From positions 358,331 to 422,330 of the forward strand of contig JAYQIC010000007.1 in assembly GCA_038141425.1 (NCBI GenBank): 64,000 nucleotides of DNA, read 5' to 3'. The notes under the pieces are model-generated. The model was given only the letters and a program-made list of their open reading frames with translations. It was not told the origin of the DNA and ran no database searches. Each line of letters begins with the position of its first letter. Position 1 is the first letter of the stretch. Of this stretch, positions 11,160 through 21,012 are shown piece after piece. The translations under genes were made by a program, and so were the position numbers. This stretch comes from UBA7985 sp038141425. GTDB lineage: Bacteria; Pseudomonadota; Alphaproteobacteria; UBA7985.

Positions 11160-11430
11160 GTTGCTAGGTGCCCAAGACCCCACCTGTACATGCTAATGCA
11201 CAGGAATTCAGTTTCGCGGGCTCAGCTGCTTACGCAGCGAGAGCAGCACGCGGAGCAACATAGTTGTTTGCAACTGTGTTTAACGACCCGGTTACGCCGG
11301 AATCATCACGGGCGAAACAAACAGCTTTCAATGCACGTCGATCCTATTTCGCCCCCATAATTGGCTATTGGTGGAGGCGCCGGGTACCGCCCCCGGGTCC
11401 GCAACATCTATTTACCTGCCTGGTTTATCG
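11160..11430 (-). ncRNA. ssrA: Two-piece (circularly permuted) tmRNA
   Basis: Reading the minus strand, the acceptor piece comes first and ends in a T-arm-like hairpin (CCGGG/CCCGG), CGCCTCC and ACCA (CCA at 11369-11371). A 12-base spacer (11357-11368) follows, then the coding piece beginning GGGGGCG at 11356 with the tmRNA signature AGGATCGAC. GGGGGCG pairs with CGCCTCC over seven pairs including G3-U70, the alanine identity pair. The tag frame lies at 11230-11271. This order (acceptor, spacer, coding) is the permuted form known from alphaproteobacteria. Outer limits are approximate; a TTGACA at about 11452 (minus) could be its -35 box. Confidence 0.93.
11230..11271 (-). other. tmRNA proteolysis-tag reading frame
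   Basis: Thirteen sense codons plus TAA inside ssrA encode ANNYVAPRAALAA. The GCA resume codon is at 11269-11271. The C-terminal LAA matches the ClpX-recognised end of known tags, and the N-terminal ANNY is the part expected to contact SspB. Confidence 0.92.
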
Positions 11431-11502
11431 CCATAGAGCGAGGCTCACCTGTCAATATAAGCGTTTTCACCGACCATGCAATTGGGTAGTGATGGTTTCA
11501 TT

Positions 11503-12454
11503 ATGAGTGATAGCACAGACCAGAACCGCCAGATCGCCCTGGAGATCGAAGAACTCCGCGCCTTTACCCGGCCGACGTCGCGGGTAACATCCACGGCGCT
11601 GGAAGATCGGCTCTACAAGATTTTCCCCGTCCTCGACCACGGCTTCGTCCGGGTGATCGACTACATGGGCGACGATACCTCGATCGTGCAGGCCGCCCGC
11701 GTGTCCTACGGCAAGGGCACCAAGTCGGTGCGCAACGACGAGGGGCTGATCCGCTATCTCATGCGCCACCGCCACTCGACGCCCTTCGAGATGTGCGAGA
11801 TCAAGTTCCACATCAAGTTGCCGATTTTCGTGGCCCGCCAGTGGATCCGCCACCGCACCGCGAACGTCAACGAGTACTCCGCGCGCTACTCCATGCTCGA
11901 TCGCGAATTCTACATCCCGGCGCCCGAGCATCTGGCCGCGCAGAGCGATATCAACAACCAGGGCCGGGGCGACGTGCTCCGTGACGAAGAAGCGGCCGAA
12001 GTGCTGGACATGCTCAAGGCCGACGCCGTCCGCTCCTACGACCGCTACGAGACCCTGCTCAACGAACGCCAGAACGGCCGCGTGATCAACGAGGATAAGC
12101 AGGGGCTGGCCCGCGAACTGGCGCGCATGACCCTGCCGCTGTCTGCCTATACGCAGTGGTACTGGAAGGTTGATCTGCATAACCTGAACCACTTCCTGAG
12201 CCTGCGCATGGACCCGCACGCCCAGTACGAGATCCGTGCCTTTGCCGACGTCATGTTCGATATCGTGCGCGACTGGGTGCCGCTGACCGCCAAAGCCTTC
12301 GAAGACTACCGCGTGAACAGCTTCGATCTCTCCGGTCCTATGCTGGCCGCCGTGCGCCGCATGGTGCGGGGGTGAGAAGGTCGACGCCGACAACTCGGGT
12401 CTATCGGGCCGTGAGTGGCGGGAGTTGCAGGCGGCGCTGGGCCTGAGCGACTGA
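11503..12454 (+). CDS. thyX: Flavin-dependent thymidylate synthase ThyX, frame change near the 3' end
   Basis: ThyX makes dTMP from dUMP using FAD, NADPH and methylene-tetrahydrofolate. The diagnostic motif is present as RHRTANVNEYSARY, preceded by MRHRHSTPFEM. ATG 11503 (MSDSTDQNRQIALEIEELRA) is preferred over 11476 because the shorter form matches the family start. Literally the frame stops at 12375 after VRRMVRG. One extra T there hides a conserved ThyX tail, EKVDADNSGLSGREWRELQA, ending at TGA 12452-12454. No thyA is seen in the window. The gene is divergent from ssrA. Confidence 0.92.
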
Positions 12455-12485
12455 CGATTGCCGGGCTGAGCGACTGACCGCCCCG

Positions 12486-13269
12486 ATGTCAGACCCCCTC
12501 CAACCCAACCCCTATCGCGCCCCGGCCTTCGGTCCGGCGGACAACGAGCGGATGATCCCCGCCGGCCACGTGGTGCTGGTCGTGGGGCTGCTGCTGTTGC
12601 TCGCGCCCTTGTTCGGGCTGATCAGCAGCCTGCTTTCCGGGGGCTGGACCCCGGCGCTGGACAGCCACCGCATCATCCTCACAGACGTGCTGTTGTCGCT
12701 GCTGCTGCTCGGGGCTGTCCTGCTGCTCGGGCTGAGCCGCCGCTATAATTGGGAACGCTTTGGTTTCTGGATGCCCGCTGGGACCGATTTCGTCTTCGTC
12801 GCGGGGATCCTCGTCATATCTTTCCTGCTGCAGCCGCTGTTTATGTTCGGCTTCGACCCGAGTTCGGATGAGGCGAGCCGTCCTGCGCGAGGGTTTTTTT
12901 TTCGCCGCCTATCACCCCGGTGGGGCGCTGGTGTTCGAGCTGCTGGTGGTGCTGTCGCTGGTGGTGCTGACCCCTTTGTTCGAGGAGGTCGCCTTTCGCG
13001 GGGTGATCTTCGGCTGGGCGCGGCAGCGGCTAGGGTTTGTAGAGTCCGCGCTGTTCAGCGCGCTGGTGTTCGCGGCCTTCCACAGCGCCTACATCGACAA
13101 CCTGGGCCCGTGCTGGGGACTACGGGCGATGGCGATGATTTTCACCCTCGGTTTTCTGTCCGCTTTGCTGTTTGAACGGACCGGATCACTGATCGCGCCG
13201 ACCGCCTTGCACGCGCTGTTCAACGTGCAGGCTGTTTTGCCGCTGCTGACAGAGCAGCCTGCTGCTTGA
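12486..13269 (+). CDS. CPBP-family intramembrane metalloprotease, one frame change
   Basis: A multi-pass membrane protein with the CPBP (Abi/Rce1-like) motifs: LFEEVAFRG (the EExxxR glutamates), AAFHSAY (FxxxH) and the final ALHALFN. The N-terminal half contains at least three hydrophobic helices (HVVLVVGLLLLLAPLFGL and following). The frame shifts in a run of nine T's at about 12,893-12,901, a classic place for length error; joined, the protein is about 260 residues. CPBP proteins are prenyl-type or intramembrane peptidases, some linked to bacteriocin immunity. No such context is present here and the substrate is unknown. Confidence 0.85.
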
Positions 13270-13331
13270 AATCACTCGGCTCGGCCCCAACCTTTGCATC
13301 AGACAACACACGACGATTCAGGGAAATCTTC

Positions 13332-14738
13332 ATGTCAGAGAATAACGGTGGTGACACCAACATGGCGCAGAGTTCCAACGGTTCCGGCCCCTGGGGCAGC
13401 GGCGGCGGTGGAAACGGCGGCGGAAAGGGCCCCTGGGGGGGCTCCAACAAGGGCGACGGAAGCCGTGGTTCCGGTGGTCAGGGCCCCTGGGGCGGTGGCT
13501 CCGGTGGCGGCAACTCCAACGGCACTGGCAGCGGTAATGACGGCGACAGCGGCGGGATCAACGTCGAGAGCCTGTTCAACCGCGCACGCCGCAACGTTGG
13601 CGGCGGTGGTGGGGGCGGCGGCGGTGGTCGCCGGCAGTCCCCCGGCGGCATGCCCCGTAACCTGCCGCTGCCATTGATCATCCTCGGCCTGCTGGGCACC
13701 TTCGGGATCGTCTGGTGGAACGCCGGCGGCGTCCGCCTTGTCAGCCCGTCGCAGGAGCTGGTGGTGACATTCCTGGGCAAGTACCAGACGACCAAGGGCG
13801 AAGGCCTGCAGATCCAGTGGCTCTCCCCGCTCCAGCGCAGCTACGTCATCAACGTGCTGCAGCAGCGTGAGACCCCCGTGGGCGCCAACGGCGAGCGCGT
13901 CGACGTCTCCGCCATCATCGAGCGTCGTAACCAGCGCTTGGCTCAAGCCAGCCCCCGCGCAAGCTCGACGACTGAAACCCTGACCGAAGAGGATTTCGTT
14001 GAACCCAACGTGGTGCTGCAGGAGCTGCAGAACGAGACCCGCGGTCGGCTGAACCAGAACCTGATGCTGACCAACGAAGGCAAGATCGCCGACGTGGACG
14101 TCAACGTGTTCTGGAACGTCGCCAACGCGCAGAACTTCCTGTTCAACGTCAAAGATCCGTCGGAGGGCTTTGGCGGCCTGAACTCGACCGACCCGACCGA
14201 AACCATCAAACTGGCGGCCGAAGCGGCACTGCGCTCAGCAGTGGCAACCCGGACGCTGGATGAGGTTGTCGACCGTACCGGTCTGGCGCAGGACATTGAA
14301 TCACAGTTGCAGGCCCTGCTCGACGAGTACGGTGCCGGCATCAACGTGGTTCGTGTCGACGTGCCCTACGCCCAGCCTCCGCTGGCGGTTCTGCCGTCCT
14401 ACAACGCGGTGAAGAACGCGGAAAAGACCAAGAACGAGATCATCAACAAGGCACAGGCCGAAGCGACCCGGGTGATTAACGAAGCCCAGGGTACGGTTGA
14501 TATGGTGCTGCAGGAAGCAACGGCCTTCAAAAACGAGACTGTTGCCGCGGCCCGCGGTGAGGCCCAGCGCTTCAACGAGGTCCTCGAGGCCTACGCCGAA
14601 GCCCCAGAGGTAACGGTGCAGCGCCTGTATCTCGATACCATGCGCGAAGTGCTGATCACGGCAGACATCACCATCGTCGATGGTACGCTGGGCGGGGATA
14701 CCCTGCCACTGCTGCCGCTCAGCCCGCTGAACCAGTAA
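13332..14738 (+). CDS. hflK: HflK, FtsH protease modulator (SPFH/prohibitin family)
   Basis: HflK forms a membrane complex with HflC that encloses and modulates FtsH. ATG 13332 is followed by a glycine/asparagine-rich cytoplasmic N-terminus of about 100 residues (GSGGGGNGGGKGPWGG). A transmembrane segment (LPLPLIILGLLGTFGIVWW) and the SPFH domain (RLVSPSQELVVTFLGKY) follow, then an Ala/Glu-rich coiled region (NKAQAEATRVINEAQG). The frame is intact at 469 residues. Placed 22 bp upstream of hflC and upstream of a DegP protease, as is usual in proteobacteria. Confidence 0.95.
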   Translation: MSENNGGDTNMAQSSNGSGPWGSGGGGNGGGKGPWGGSNKGDGSRGSGGQGPWGGGSGGGNSNGTGSGNDGDSGGINVESLFNRARRNVGGGGGGGGGGRRQSPGGMPRNLPLPLIILGLLGTFGIVWWNAGGVRLVSPSQELVVTFLGKYQTTKGEGLQIQWLSPLQRSYVINVLQQRETPVGANGERVDVSAIIERRNQRLAQASPRASSTTETLTEEDFVEPNVVLQELQNETRGRLNQNLMLTNEGKIADVDVNVFWNVANAQNFLFNVKDPSEGFGGLNSTDPTETIKLAAEAALRSAVATRTLDEVVDRTGLAQDIESQLQALLDEYGAGINVVRVDVPYAQPPLAVLPSYNAVKNAEKTKNEIINKAQAEATRVINEAQGTVDMVLQEATAFKNETVAAARGEAQRFNEVLEAYAEAPEVTVQRLYLDTMREVLITADITIVDGTLGGDTLPLLPLSPLNQ

Positions 14739-14760
14739 TCGTGACCGGAGACCAGAAATC

Positions 14761-15627
14761 ATGAACCGAGTTCTTATCCCCATCGCGATTGTTGCAGTCG
14801 CACTGTTCTGGGCCTGGTCGGCCGTGGTCATCGTTCTCGAAGACAAGCACGCCGTGGTCCGATCCTTCAACGCGATCCAGCGCGCGGAAACCGACCCCGG
14901 GATCAGCTTCAAGCTGCCTGCGCCTTTTGGTTCCGTCGATTATATCGAAAACGGGTTCTGGCCACCGACCCGGAAATCGAGCAGTTCATCCTCTCCGACG
15001 ACACCCGTCTGGACGTGGACTACTACGTTCGATACCGGATCACCGATCCCATCACCTACGTCCGGAACACCAGCGATCTGCTGAGCGTTCAGCAGGTTGA
15101 GCAGGCGTCAAAAGACAGCCTCTCCGAAGCCCTGCGTTCGGTCGGGTTGTCGACGGTGCTCTCCGACCAGCGTGATCAGCTGCTGCTGAACGTGCGATCG
15201 GAAATTTCGACCAAGATGGGTGAGCTGGGTATCGACGTTGTCGATATCCGCATCGGCCGCGCTGACTTCGTGGCTGAAAACCTGCCGTTTGCGTTTAACG
15301 AAATGTCGGCCGACCTGCTCGATACCTACAAGTCCTGAACTCTCCAACGGTTCGGCAGAAGGCGAGCGTCTGCGGGCAACCGCAAACCAGGAAGCACGGA
15401 CCAAGGTTGCGACCGCCCGGGCCACCGCAGCGATCATGCGAGGTGAGGCCGAAGCCGAAGCCGCCCGGTTGCTCAACGCAGCCCACGGTCGCGACCTGGA
15501 GTTCTACACCTTCTGGCAGTCGATGCAGGCCTACCGTGAATCGGTTGCCCTCGAGGATAACGCGCTGATCCTGTCGACTGACAACGACTTCCTGAAGTCG
15601 CTGCAAAGCCCGAGCCTGCTGCAGTAG
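14761..15627 (+). CDS. hflC: HflC, FtsH protease modulator, about three frame changes
   Basis: Partner of HflK. The N-terminal anchor (VLIPIAIVAVALFWAWSAVVIV) is followed by EDKHAVVRSFNAI and the SPFH domain (TDPEIEQFILSDD, DYYVRYRITDPITYVRN, DVVDIRIGRADF). The C-terminal part has the expected Ala-rich helix (EGERLRATANQEARTKV) and AYRESVALEDNALILSTDNDFLK. The frame changes near 14,965, 15,010 and 15,340, each at a point where the next frame continues the HflC sequence. About 288 residues when joined. Confidence 0.92.
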
Positions 15628-15945
15628 GCTCGGCCTTGAGGCGGTCTCTTTCAAGCCCAGCGGGCTTAGGGGACCGCCGATCCCTGCTTCTTTCGCCACC
15701 GGGACTGCGCACTTCTCCGGCATCGACACCCGGCGCGCTGCCGCAATGGCCGGGCATGAAGCGAAACACCGTTAATGCATGTTCACTCGTGCTCACGCCT
15801 CTGTGAAGCGCGGATTTAAACCGCCTCCACGCCTAGGTTGAGACACAATTACCCCCAATCTCAGGGGTCGCAGGCAAGGGCATCCCGTCGCCCGGTGCCT
15901 GCTCAAAACAGACCACTTTGAACTGAGCTTTCAGGAGTCATTGGA
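15628..15945 (+). other. Intergenic region between hflC and degP
   Basis: A 318-base non-coding stretch. Near its start GGCGGTCTC and GGGGACCGCC can pair imperfectly around an AAGCCCAGCGGGCTT mini-hairpin, possibly a terminator without a T-run. GCGG-ATTTAAA-CCGC near 15,815 is another small hairpin. The degP ribosome site (CAGGAG, about 15,931) closes the region. No coding capacity or known RNA family is recognised. Confidence 0.5.
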
Positions 15946-17424
15946 ATGAAACACAAGGGCATGTTGAGCCTTCACGGCCTGCGCACAGGTGTGGGTGCTG
16001 GCCTGCTGGTCATCGCCACGGTTGCGCTGTCGCCGCTTGCCTCGGCCAGACCAGCCCCGGACAGCTTCGCCGATATTGTCGAAGAGCTGCTCCCCACCGT
16101 CGTCAACGTTTCCACCACGTCCGTTGCGACCCGAAACCCGTTGGATGCCGAGGAATTCGAGCAGTTCCGCGATTTCATGGAGCGCTTCGGCCGCCCCATG
16201 CCGCTGCCCGATCAGAACAACCGGCGCTCGCAGTCGCTGGGTTCGGGCTTCATCATCGATCCCAGCGGGATCATCGTGACCAACAACCACGTGATCGAGG
16301 GCGCTGACACCATCACCATCACCCTGCACGACGATACCCAGTTCGAGGGCAAGCTGCTGGGCACGGATGAGCGCACCGACCTTGCCGTGGTCAAGATCGA
16401 TCCCGGCGAGACGGTGCTCAAGGCCACCTCATGGGCCGATAGCGATGTCGCCCGCGTTGGCGACTGGATCGTCGCCATCGGCAACCCCTTCGGTCTTGGG
16501 TCCACCGTGACGGCGGGCATCATTTCCGCCAAGGCGCGCAACATTAACTCCGGCCCCTACGACAACTTCATCCAGACCGATGCCTCGATCAACCGGGGCA
16601 ACTCAGGTGGTCCGTCGTTCTCCATGGACGGCAAGGTTGTGGGCGTGAACACGGCGATTTTCTCTCCCTCCGGCGGCTCGGTGGGGATCGGCTTTGCCAT
16701 CCCTTCCAACATTGCCAGTCAGGTTGTGGAACAGCTTGCCACCCGCGGTGAAGTACGCCGTGGCTTCCTCGGTACCCGCATCAAGCCGGTAACCATCGAA
16801 GTTGCCGAGCTGCTGGGTCTCGACGATCCACGCGGGGCGCTGGTGCGCTCGCTGATCGAGACGGGTCCGGCCAAGAATGCCGGTATCGAGCCCGGCGATG
16901 TCATCCTTCGCTTCGACGGCAAGGATGTTGAGAGCGCACGTTCTCTACCGCTCATGGTCGCGCAGACCCCCGTCGGTAAAGCCGTCGACGTCGTCGTCTG
17001 GCGCGATGGGGCTGAGCTGACCGTATCGCTGACCCTTGGCCTGCTGCTGCCAGACGCCGTTGCCGACGCCGGCGCGGGGGGTGACGGCGATACTACGCCT
17101 GAACCAGAAGGCGACCCCGGCGTGGAACAGTTGCGGTCCTATGGCATGAGCGTTGACCCGCTGAATTCAGCGGCGATGGGCGAGCTCGACCTTGGTGAGT
17201 ATGACGCCGGGGTCATGGTGACCGAACTGGTGGAGGACAGCCCGTTCTTCGACCAGGGGCTGGTTGTCGGCGACGTCATCCTTGAGATCGACAACGTACA
17301 GGCCACTTCGGCTGCCGACGTTGCCGAAGCCATCCGCTCTGCTGACGAGGAAGGCGCCGGCATCATGGCCGTCGTCATCGTCCGCGAGGGCCAACGAATT
17401 TGGCTGGTGCTCCGCACCCGCTGA
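15946..17424 (+). CDS. degP: DegP/DegQ-like periplasmic serine protease (Do family)
   Basis: A 492-residue HtrA-family protease. An N-terminal signal peptide (GVGAGLLVIATVALSPLASA) targets it to the periplasm. The catalytic triad is visible: His in VTNNHVIEGAD, Asp in ERTDLAVVKID and Ser in RGNSGGPSF. Two PDZ domains follow (around RGFLGTRIKPV...GIEPGDVILRFDGKDV and EDSPFFDQGLVVGDVILEID). The linker between them carries an acidic Gly-rich segment (DAGAGGDGDTTPEPEGD). The frame is intact. It follows hflKC, forming a membrane protein quality-control cluster, and is followed by a strong terminator. Confidence 0.95.
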   Translation: MKHKGMLSLHGLRTGVGAGLLVIATVALSPLASARPAPDSFADIVEELLPTVVNVSTTSVATRNPLDAEEFEQFRDFMERFGRPMPLPDQNNRRSQSLGSGFIIDPSGIIVTNNHVIEGADTITITLHDDTQFEGKLLGTDERTDLAVVKIDPGETVLKATSWADSDVARVGDWIVAIGNPFGLGSTVTAGIISAKARNINSGPYDNFIQTDASINRGNSGGPSFSMDGKVVGVNTAIFSPSGGSVGIGFAIPSNIASQVVEQLATRGEVRRGFLGTRIKPVTIEVAELLGLDDPRGALVRSLIETGPAKNAGIEPGDVILRFDGKDVESARSLPLMVAQTPVGKAVDVVVWRDGAELTVSLTLGLLLPDAVADAGAGGDGDTTPEPEGDPGVEQLRSYGMSVDPLNSAAMGELDLGEYDAGVMVTELVEDSPFFDQGLVVGDVILEIDNVQATSAADVAEAIRSADEEGAGIMAVVIVREGQRIWLVLRTR

Positions 17425-17452
17425 TTACCCGGCGCCTGAATTCCCGGGTTTT

Positions 17453-17489
17453 GGGGGTCGTCCTTCTCCTCAGGGCGGCCCCTTTTTTT
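17453..17489 (+). terminator. Rho-independent terminator after degP
   Basis: A G-rich arm (GGGGGTCGTCCT) pairs with AGGGCGGCCCC through one bulged G and G-T pairs, closing on a short C/T loop and followed by seven T's. It lies about 30 bases after the degP stop. Confidence 0.8.
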
Positions 17490-17526
17490 GTGGGCAAGAC
17501 GATCCCGCCTTGGCATTGAAGGGCCT

Positions 17527-18439
17527 ATGACAGCCTTGAGTGCCATCTATGGGCCGACAGCTTCGGGCAAGACCGCGCTCGCCATCGAGCTTGCGCAGGC
17601 GACCGGGGCGGCGATCCTCAACGCAGATTCGATGCAGGTCTATGCCGACCTGCGGATCGTCACCGCCCGTCCGAGCGAAACCGAAGAAGCCGCAGCAGAG
17701 CACCTTCTCTACGGCATCCTGCCGGGTAGCGACCCCTGTTCAGTGGCGCGCTGGGTGGCGCTGGCCAAGGCCGAGATCGCTGCGCTGGCACCGCGCCCGG
17801 TGATCCTCGTCGGTGGTACCGGGCTCTATCTCAAGGCACTCTACGAGGGGCTGTCGGACATTCCCGAACCCGACACGGCTGTGCGGAGCACGGCGCAGGC
17901 CCGGCTCGACGCGCTGGGACTGGCCGGATTCCGGGCTGAAGTCGGCGGCACGCGATCCCGGCACCCCGGAAAGCGTGATCGACCCGCAGCGGCTGCTTCG
18001 CAGCTGGTCGGTGTACGAAGCCACCGGCCGCGCCCTCTCCGAATGGCAGGGTGAGCGGGCCGGGGGTCTTGGGCCGTTTCCGGTGTTCGACCTCGCCCCG
18101 GACCGCGAGGACCTGCACGCCCGCATCAATCAGCGTTTCGGGATGATGCTCGAAGCGGGTGCGCTGTCGGAGGTGGCAGCGCTGGCCGGGCAGGACCTGC
18201 CATCGAGCCTGCCGATCATGCGCGCCGTGGGGGTGCCGGAGCTGCTTTCTGTGCTAAACGGAGAGCTTGATCAGGCAGAAGCGACCGAGCGCGCCTGCGC
18301 GGCCTCACGACAATATGCGAAAAGACAGCTGACCTGGGGTCGAAATCAACTCAGCTACGCAATAAAATTTCAAAAATACCCCGTGAAATTGTCATTTATA
18401 GAAAATATCAAGGCTGATATCTTGTCAGTTATTGGCTAA
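17527..18439 (+). CDS. miaA: tRNA dimethylallyltransferase MiaA, one frame change
   Basis: Transfers a dimethylallyl group to A37 of tRNAs reading UNN codons. The N-terminus has the P-loop YGPTASGKTALA, followed by NADSMQVYADL (IPP transferase motif) and GGTGLYLKALYEG. After a frame change near 17,945 the sequence continues with TPESVIDPQRLLRSWSVYEATGR and ends in the expected RQYAKRQLTWGRNQ. The last 30 codons are strikingly AT-rich (AAAATTTCAAAAATACCCCG and onward) in a GC-rich gene. About 304 residues. Confidence 0.93.
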
Positions 18440-18545
18440 TCCGGTTGACCCTGTTCTGGCAGTCTGCTTAGCCTTTCGGCAAGGGATCGGCTCAAATCGG
18501 GCCGTATCCACCACCCTGATATTTACGGCAAATTCGGAACCAACC

Positions 18546-20322
18546 ATGAGTGACACGAAAACCGGTGCAGAAACGCTGATCGCAGCCCTGGTCGAGCAGG
18601 GAGTTGAAGTCATCTTCGGCTATCCCGGCGGCGCAGTCCTGCCGATTTACGATGCCCTGTTTCAGCAGAATTCGATCCGGCACATCCTCGTGCGCCACGA
18701 GCAGGCAGCGGTCCACGCGGCCGAGGGCTATGCCCGCTCGACCGGTAAAGTGGGCTGTGTGCTGGTGACCTCCGGCCCCGGTGCGACCAACGCTGTCACG
18801 GGCCTGACCGACGCGCTCATGGACTCTATTCCTGTTGTCTGCCTGACCGGGCAGGTGCCGACCCATCTGATCGGACAGGACGCCTTCCAGGAAGCCGATA
18901 CCACCGGCATCACCCGCGCCTGTACCAAGCACAACTACCTGGTGAAGCAGGTTGAAGACGTCTCCGGCGTTGTTCACGAGGCCTTTCTGGTCGCGGCGAC
19001 GGGCCGTCCCGGCCCCGTTGTCATCGACCTGCCCAAAGACGTGCTGATGAACAAGACTGACGTCTACAAGAAGAAGTCGGACATCCGCCGTACTTCCTAC
19101 AAGCCGCGGCTCAAGGGCGATCTTGGACAGGTTGAGAAGGCCGTTGAGGCGCTGGCCCAGGCCAAGCGTCCGATCATCTACGCCGGGGGCGGGGTCATCA
19201 ACGCAGGCCCCGAAGCCTCGCAGCTGCTTGTCGAGTTCACCCGGATGACCGGCGTGCCGATTACCAACACCCTGATGGGGCTGGGGGCCTACCCGGCTTC
19301 GGATAAGCAGTTTGTCGGGATGCTCGGCATGCACGGCACCTACGAAGCCAATCTGGCCATGTACAACTGTGATGTGATGCTGAATATCGGCGCGCGCTTT
19401 GATGACCGCATCACCGGAAAGCTCGACGAGTTCTCACCCAATTCGACCAAGATCCACGTCGATATCGACCCTTCGTCGATCAACAAGAACGTCGTGGTCG
19501 ATATTCCGATCGTCGGCGATGCCGGACACGTGCTCGAAGACATGATCCGGTTGTGGCGCTCGAAGGCGCTGAACATTGACGCCGGTGAACTCAACGGCTG
19601 GTGGGAACAGATCAACCAGTGGCGCGGTGTCGATTGCCTCGGTTTCACGCAGGAGAAGGGCGAGGCGGAGATCCGTCCCCAGCACGCGCTCAAGCGACTG
19701 CAGGAGCTGACCCAGCACCGTGATGATGTCCTGATTTCCACCGAAGTCGGCCAGCACCAGATGTGGGCGGCGCAGTACCTCGGCTTTGAAAAGCCCAACC
19801 GCTGGATGACCTCCGGCGGGCTGGGGACCATGGGCTACGGTTTCCCGGCTGCCATCGGCATGCAGATCGGTAACCCCGGCGCCTGCTGCATCGACGTGGC
19901 TGGCGAGGCGTCGATCCTGATGAACATTCAGGAGCTGTCGACGGCGGTTCAGTACCGCCTGCCGGTCAAGATCATGATCATCAACAACCAGTGGATGGGC
20001 ATGGTGCGCCAGTGGCAGGAACTGCTGCACGGCGGCGCGCTATGCGGAAAGCTACATGGAAAGCCTGCCCGACTTCGTCAAGCTGGCGGAAAGCTTCGGT
20101 GCCAAGGGCATCCGTGCGACCAAGGAGAGCGAGCTCGACGCCGCGATCCAGGAGATGCTGGACAGCGATGTGATGACGATTTTCGACTGCTGCGTGACCA
20201 AGGACGAGAATTGCTTCCCGATGATCCCGTCGGGCAAGCCGCACTACGACATGCTGCTTCCCGGCGCCAGTCAGGAGAAGGTCGCCGCCGCGATCCAGGG
20301 CGAAGGCCTCGCGCTGGTCTGA
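18546..20322 (+). CDS. ilvB: Acetolactate synthase large subunit, one frame change
   Basis: ThDP-dependent enzyme condensing two pyruvates (or pyruvate and 2-oxobutyrate), the first common step of valine, leucine and isoleucine synthesis. ATG 18546 starts MSDTKTGAETLIAALVEQG; then GYPGGAVLPIYDAL, the catalytic Glu in VRHEQAAVHAAEGYAR, a central FAD/rossmann-like domain, and the ThDP-binding region ending NNQWMGMVRQWQELLH. A frame change near 20,035 interrupts HGG-RYAESYMESLPDFVKLAESFG; the second frame ends at 20322. About 592 residues. The small subunit follows 41 bp later. Confidence 0.95.
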
Positions 20323-20363
20323 TGCTGTCGAAACCAATCAACCCGTTCCGGATCTGAACACCC

Positions 20364-20879
20364 ATGTCTGAAACCCGTACTTTTGCCGTCCTCGTCGATA
20401 ACGAACCTGGCGTTCTGGCCCGTGTCATCGGGCTGTTTTCCGGCCGCGGCTACAATATTGAATCGCTGACCGTGACTGAGGTCGACGACGACGCCAACCT
20501 CTCCCGCATCACGATTGTGACGGATGGAACCACGCAGGTGCTGGCCCAGATCCGCAACCTGCTCGAACGGCTGGTGCCCGTGCATCGGGTCGAAGACCTC
20601 ACGGCGGTGGCCGAGAGCCTGAATATGGAACCCCCAGTGCAGCGCGAACTGGCGCTGGTCAAGGTCGTGGGTGCCGGTGACAAGCGGGTCGAGGCCCTGC
20701 GCATCGCCGATATCTTCAAGGCCGAGGTCGTTGATACCGGGCTGGGGCACTTCGTGTTCGAGATCAAGGGGCGCAAGTCGCAGATCGACCGCTTCATCAC
20801 GCTGATGATGCCGCTGGGTCTGACCGAAATCTGCCGCTCGGGCGTGATCGCGGTTTCGCGCGGTGATCAGGCGCTGTAG
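20364..20879 (+). CDS. ilvH: Acetolactate synthase small (regulatory) subunit
   Basis: A 171-residue intact protein with an N-terminal ACT domain (TFAVLVDNEPGVLARVIGLFSGRGYNIESL) that binds valine for feedback control. The conserved C-terminal domain (RELALVKVVGAG...IKGRKSQIDRFITLM) activates IlvB. It lies directly downstream of ilvB, consistent with stoichiometric co-expression. Named ilvN in some alphaproteobacteria. Confidence 0.95.
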   Translation: MSETRTFAVLVDNEPGVLARVIGLFSGRGYNIESLTVTEVDDDANLSRITIVTDGTTQVLAQIRNLLERLVPVHRVEDLTAVAESLNMEPPVQRELALVKVVGAGDKRVEALRIADIFKAEVVDTGLGHFVFEIKGRKSQIDRFITLMMPLGLTEICRSGVIAVSRGDQAL

Positions 20880-21012
20880 CGGCGCCCGGGTCTGCATGCA
20901 TTAAGCGACGGAATGCAAGCCACGCGGCTGCGGGTCTGGACGGACCCGGCGGACAAGGCTAATCCGCTTTCCAACAGAGAAACAACAACGACGAAATCCG
21001 GAAGGAAACACC

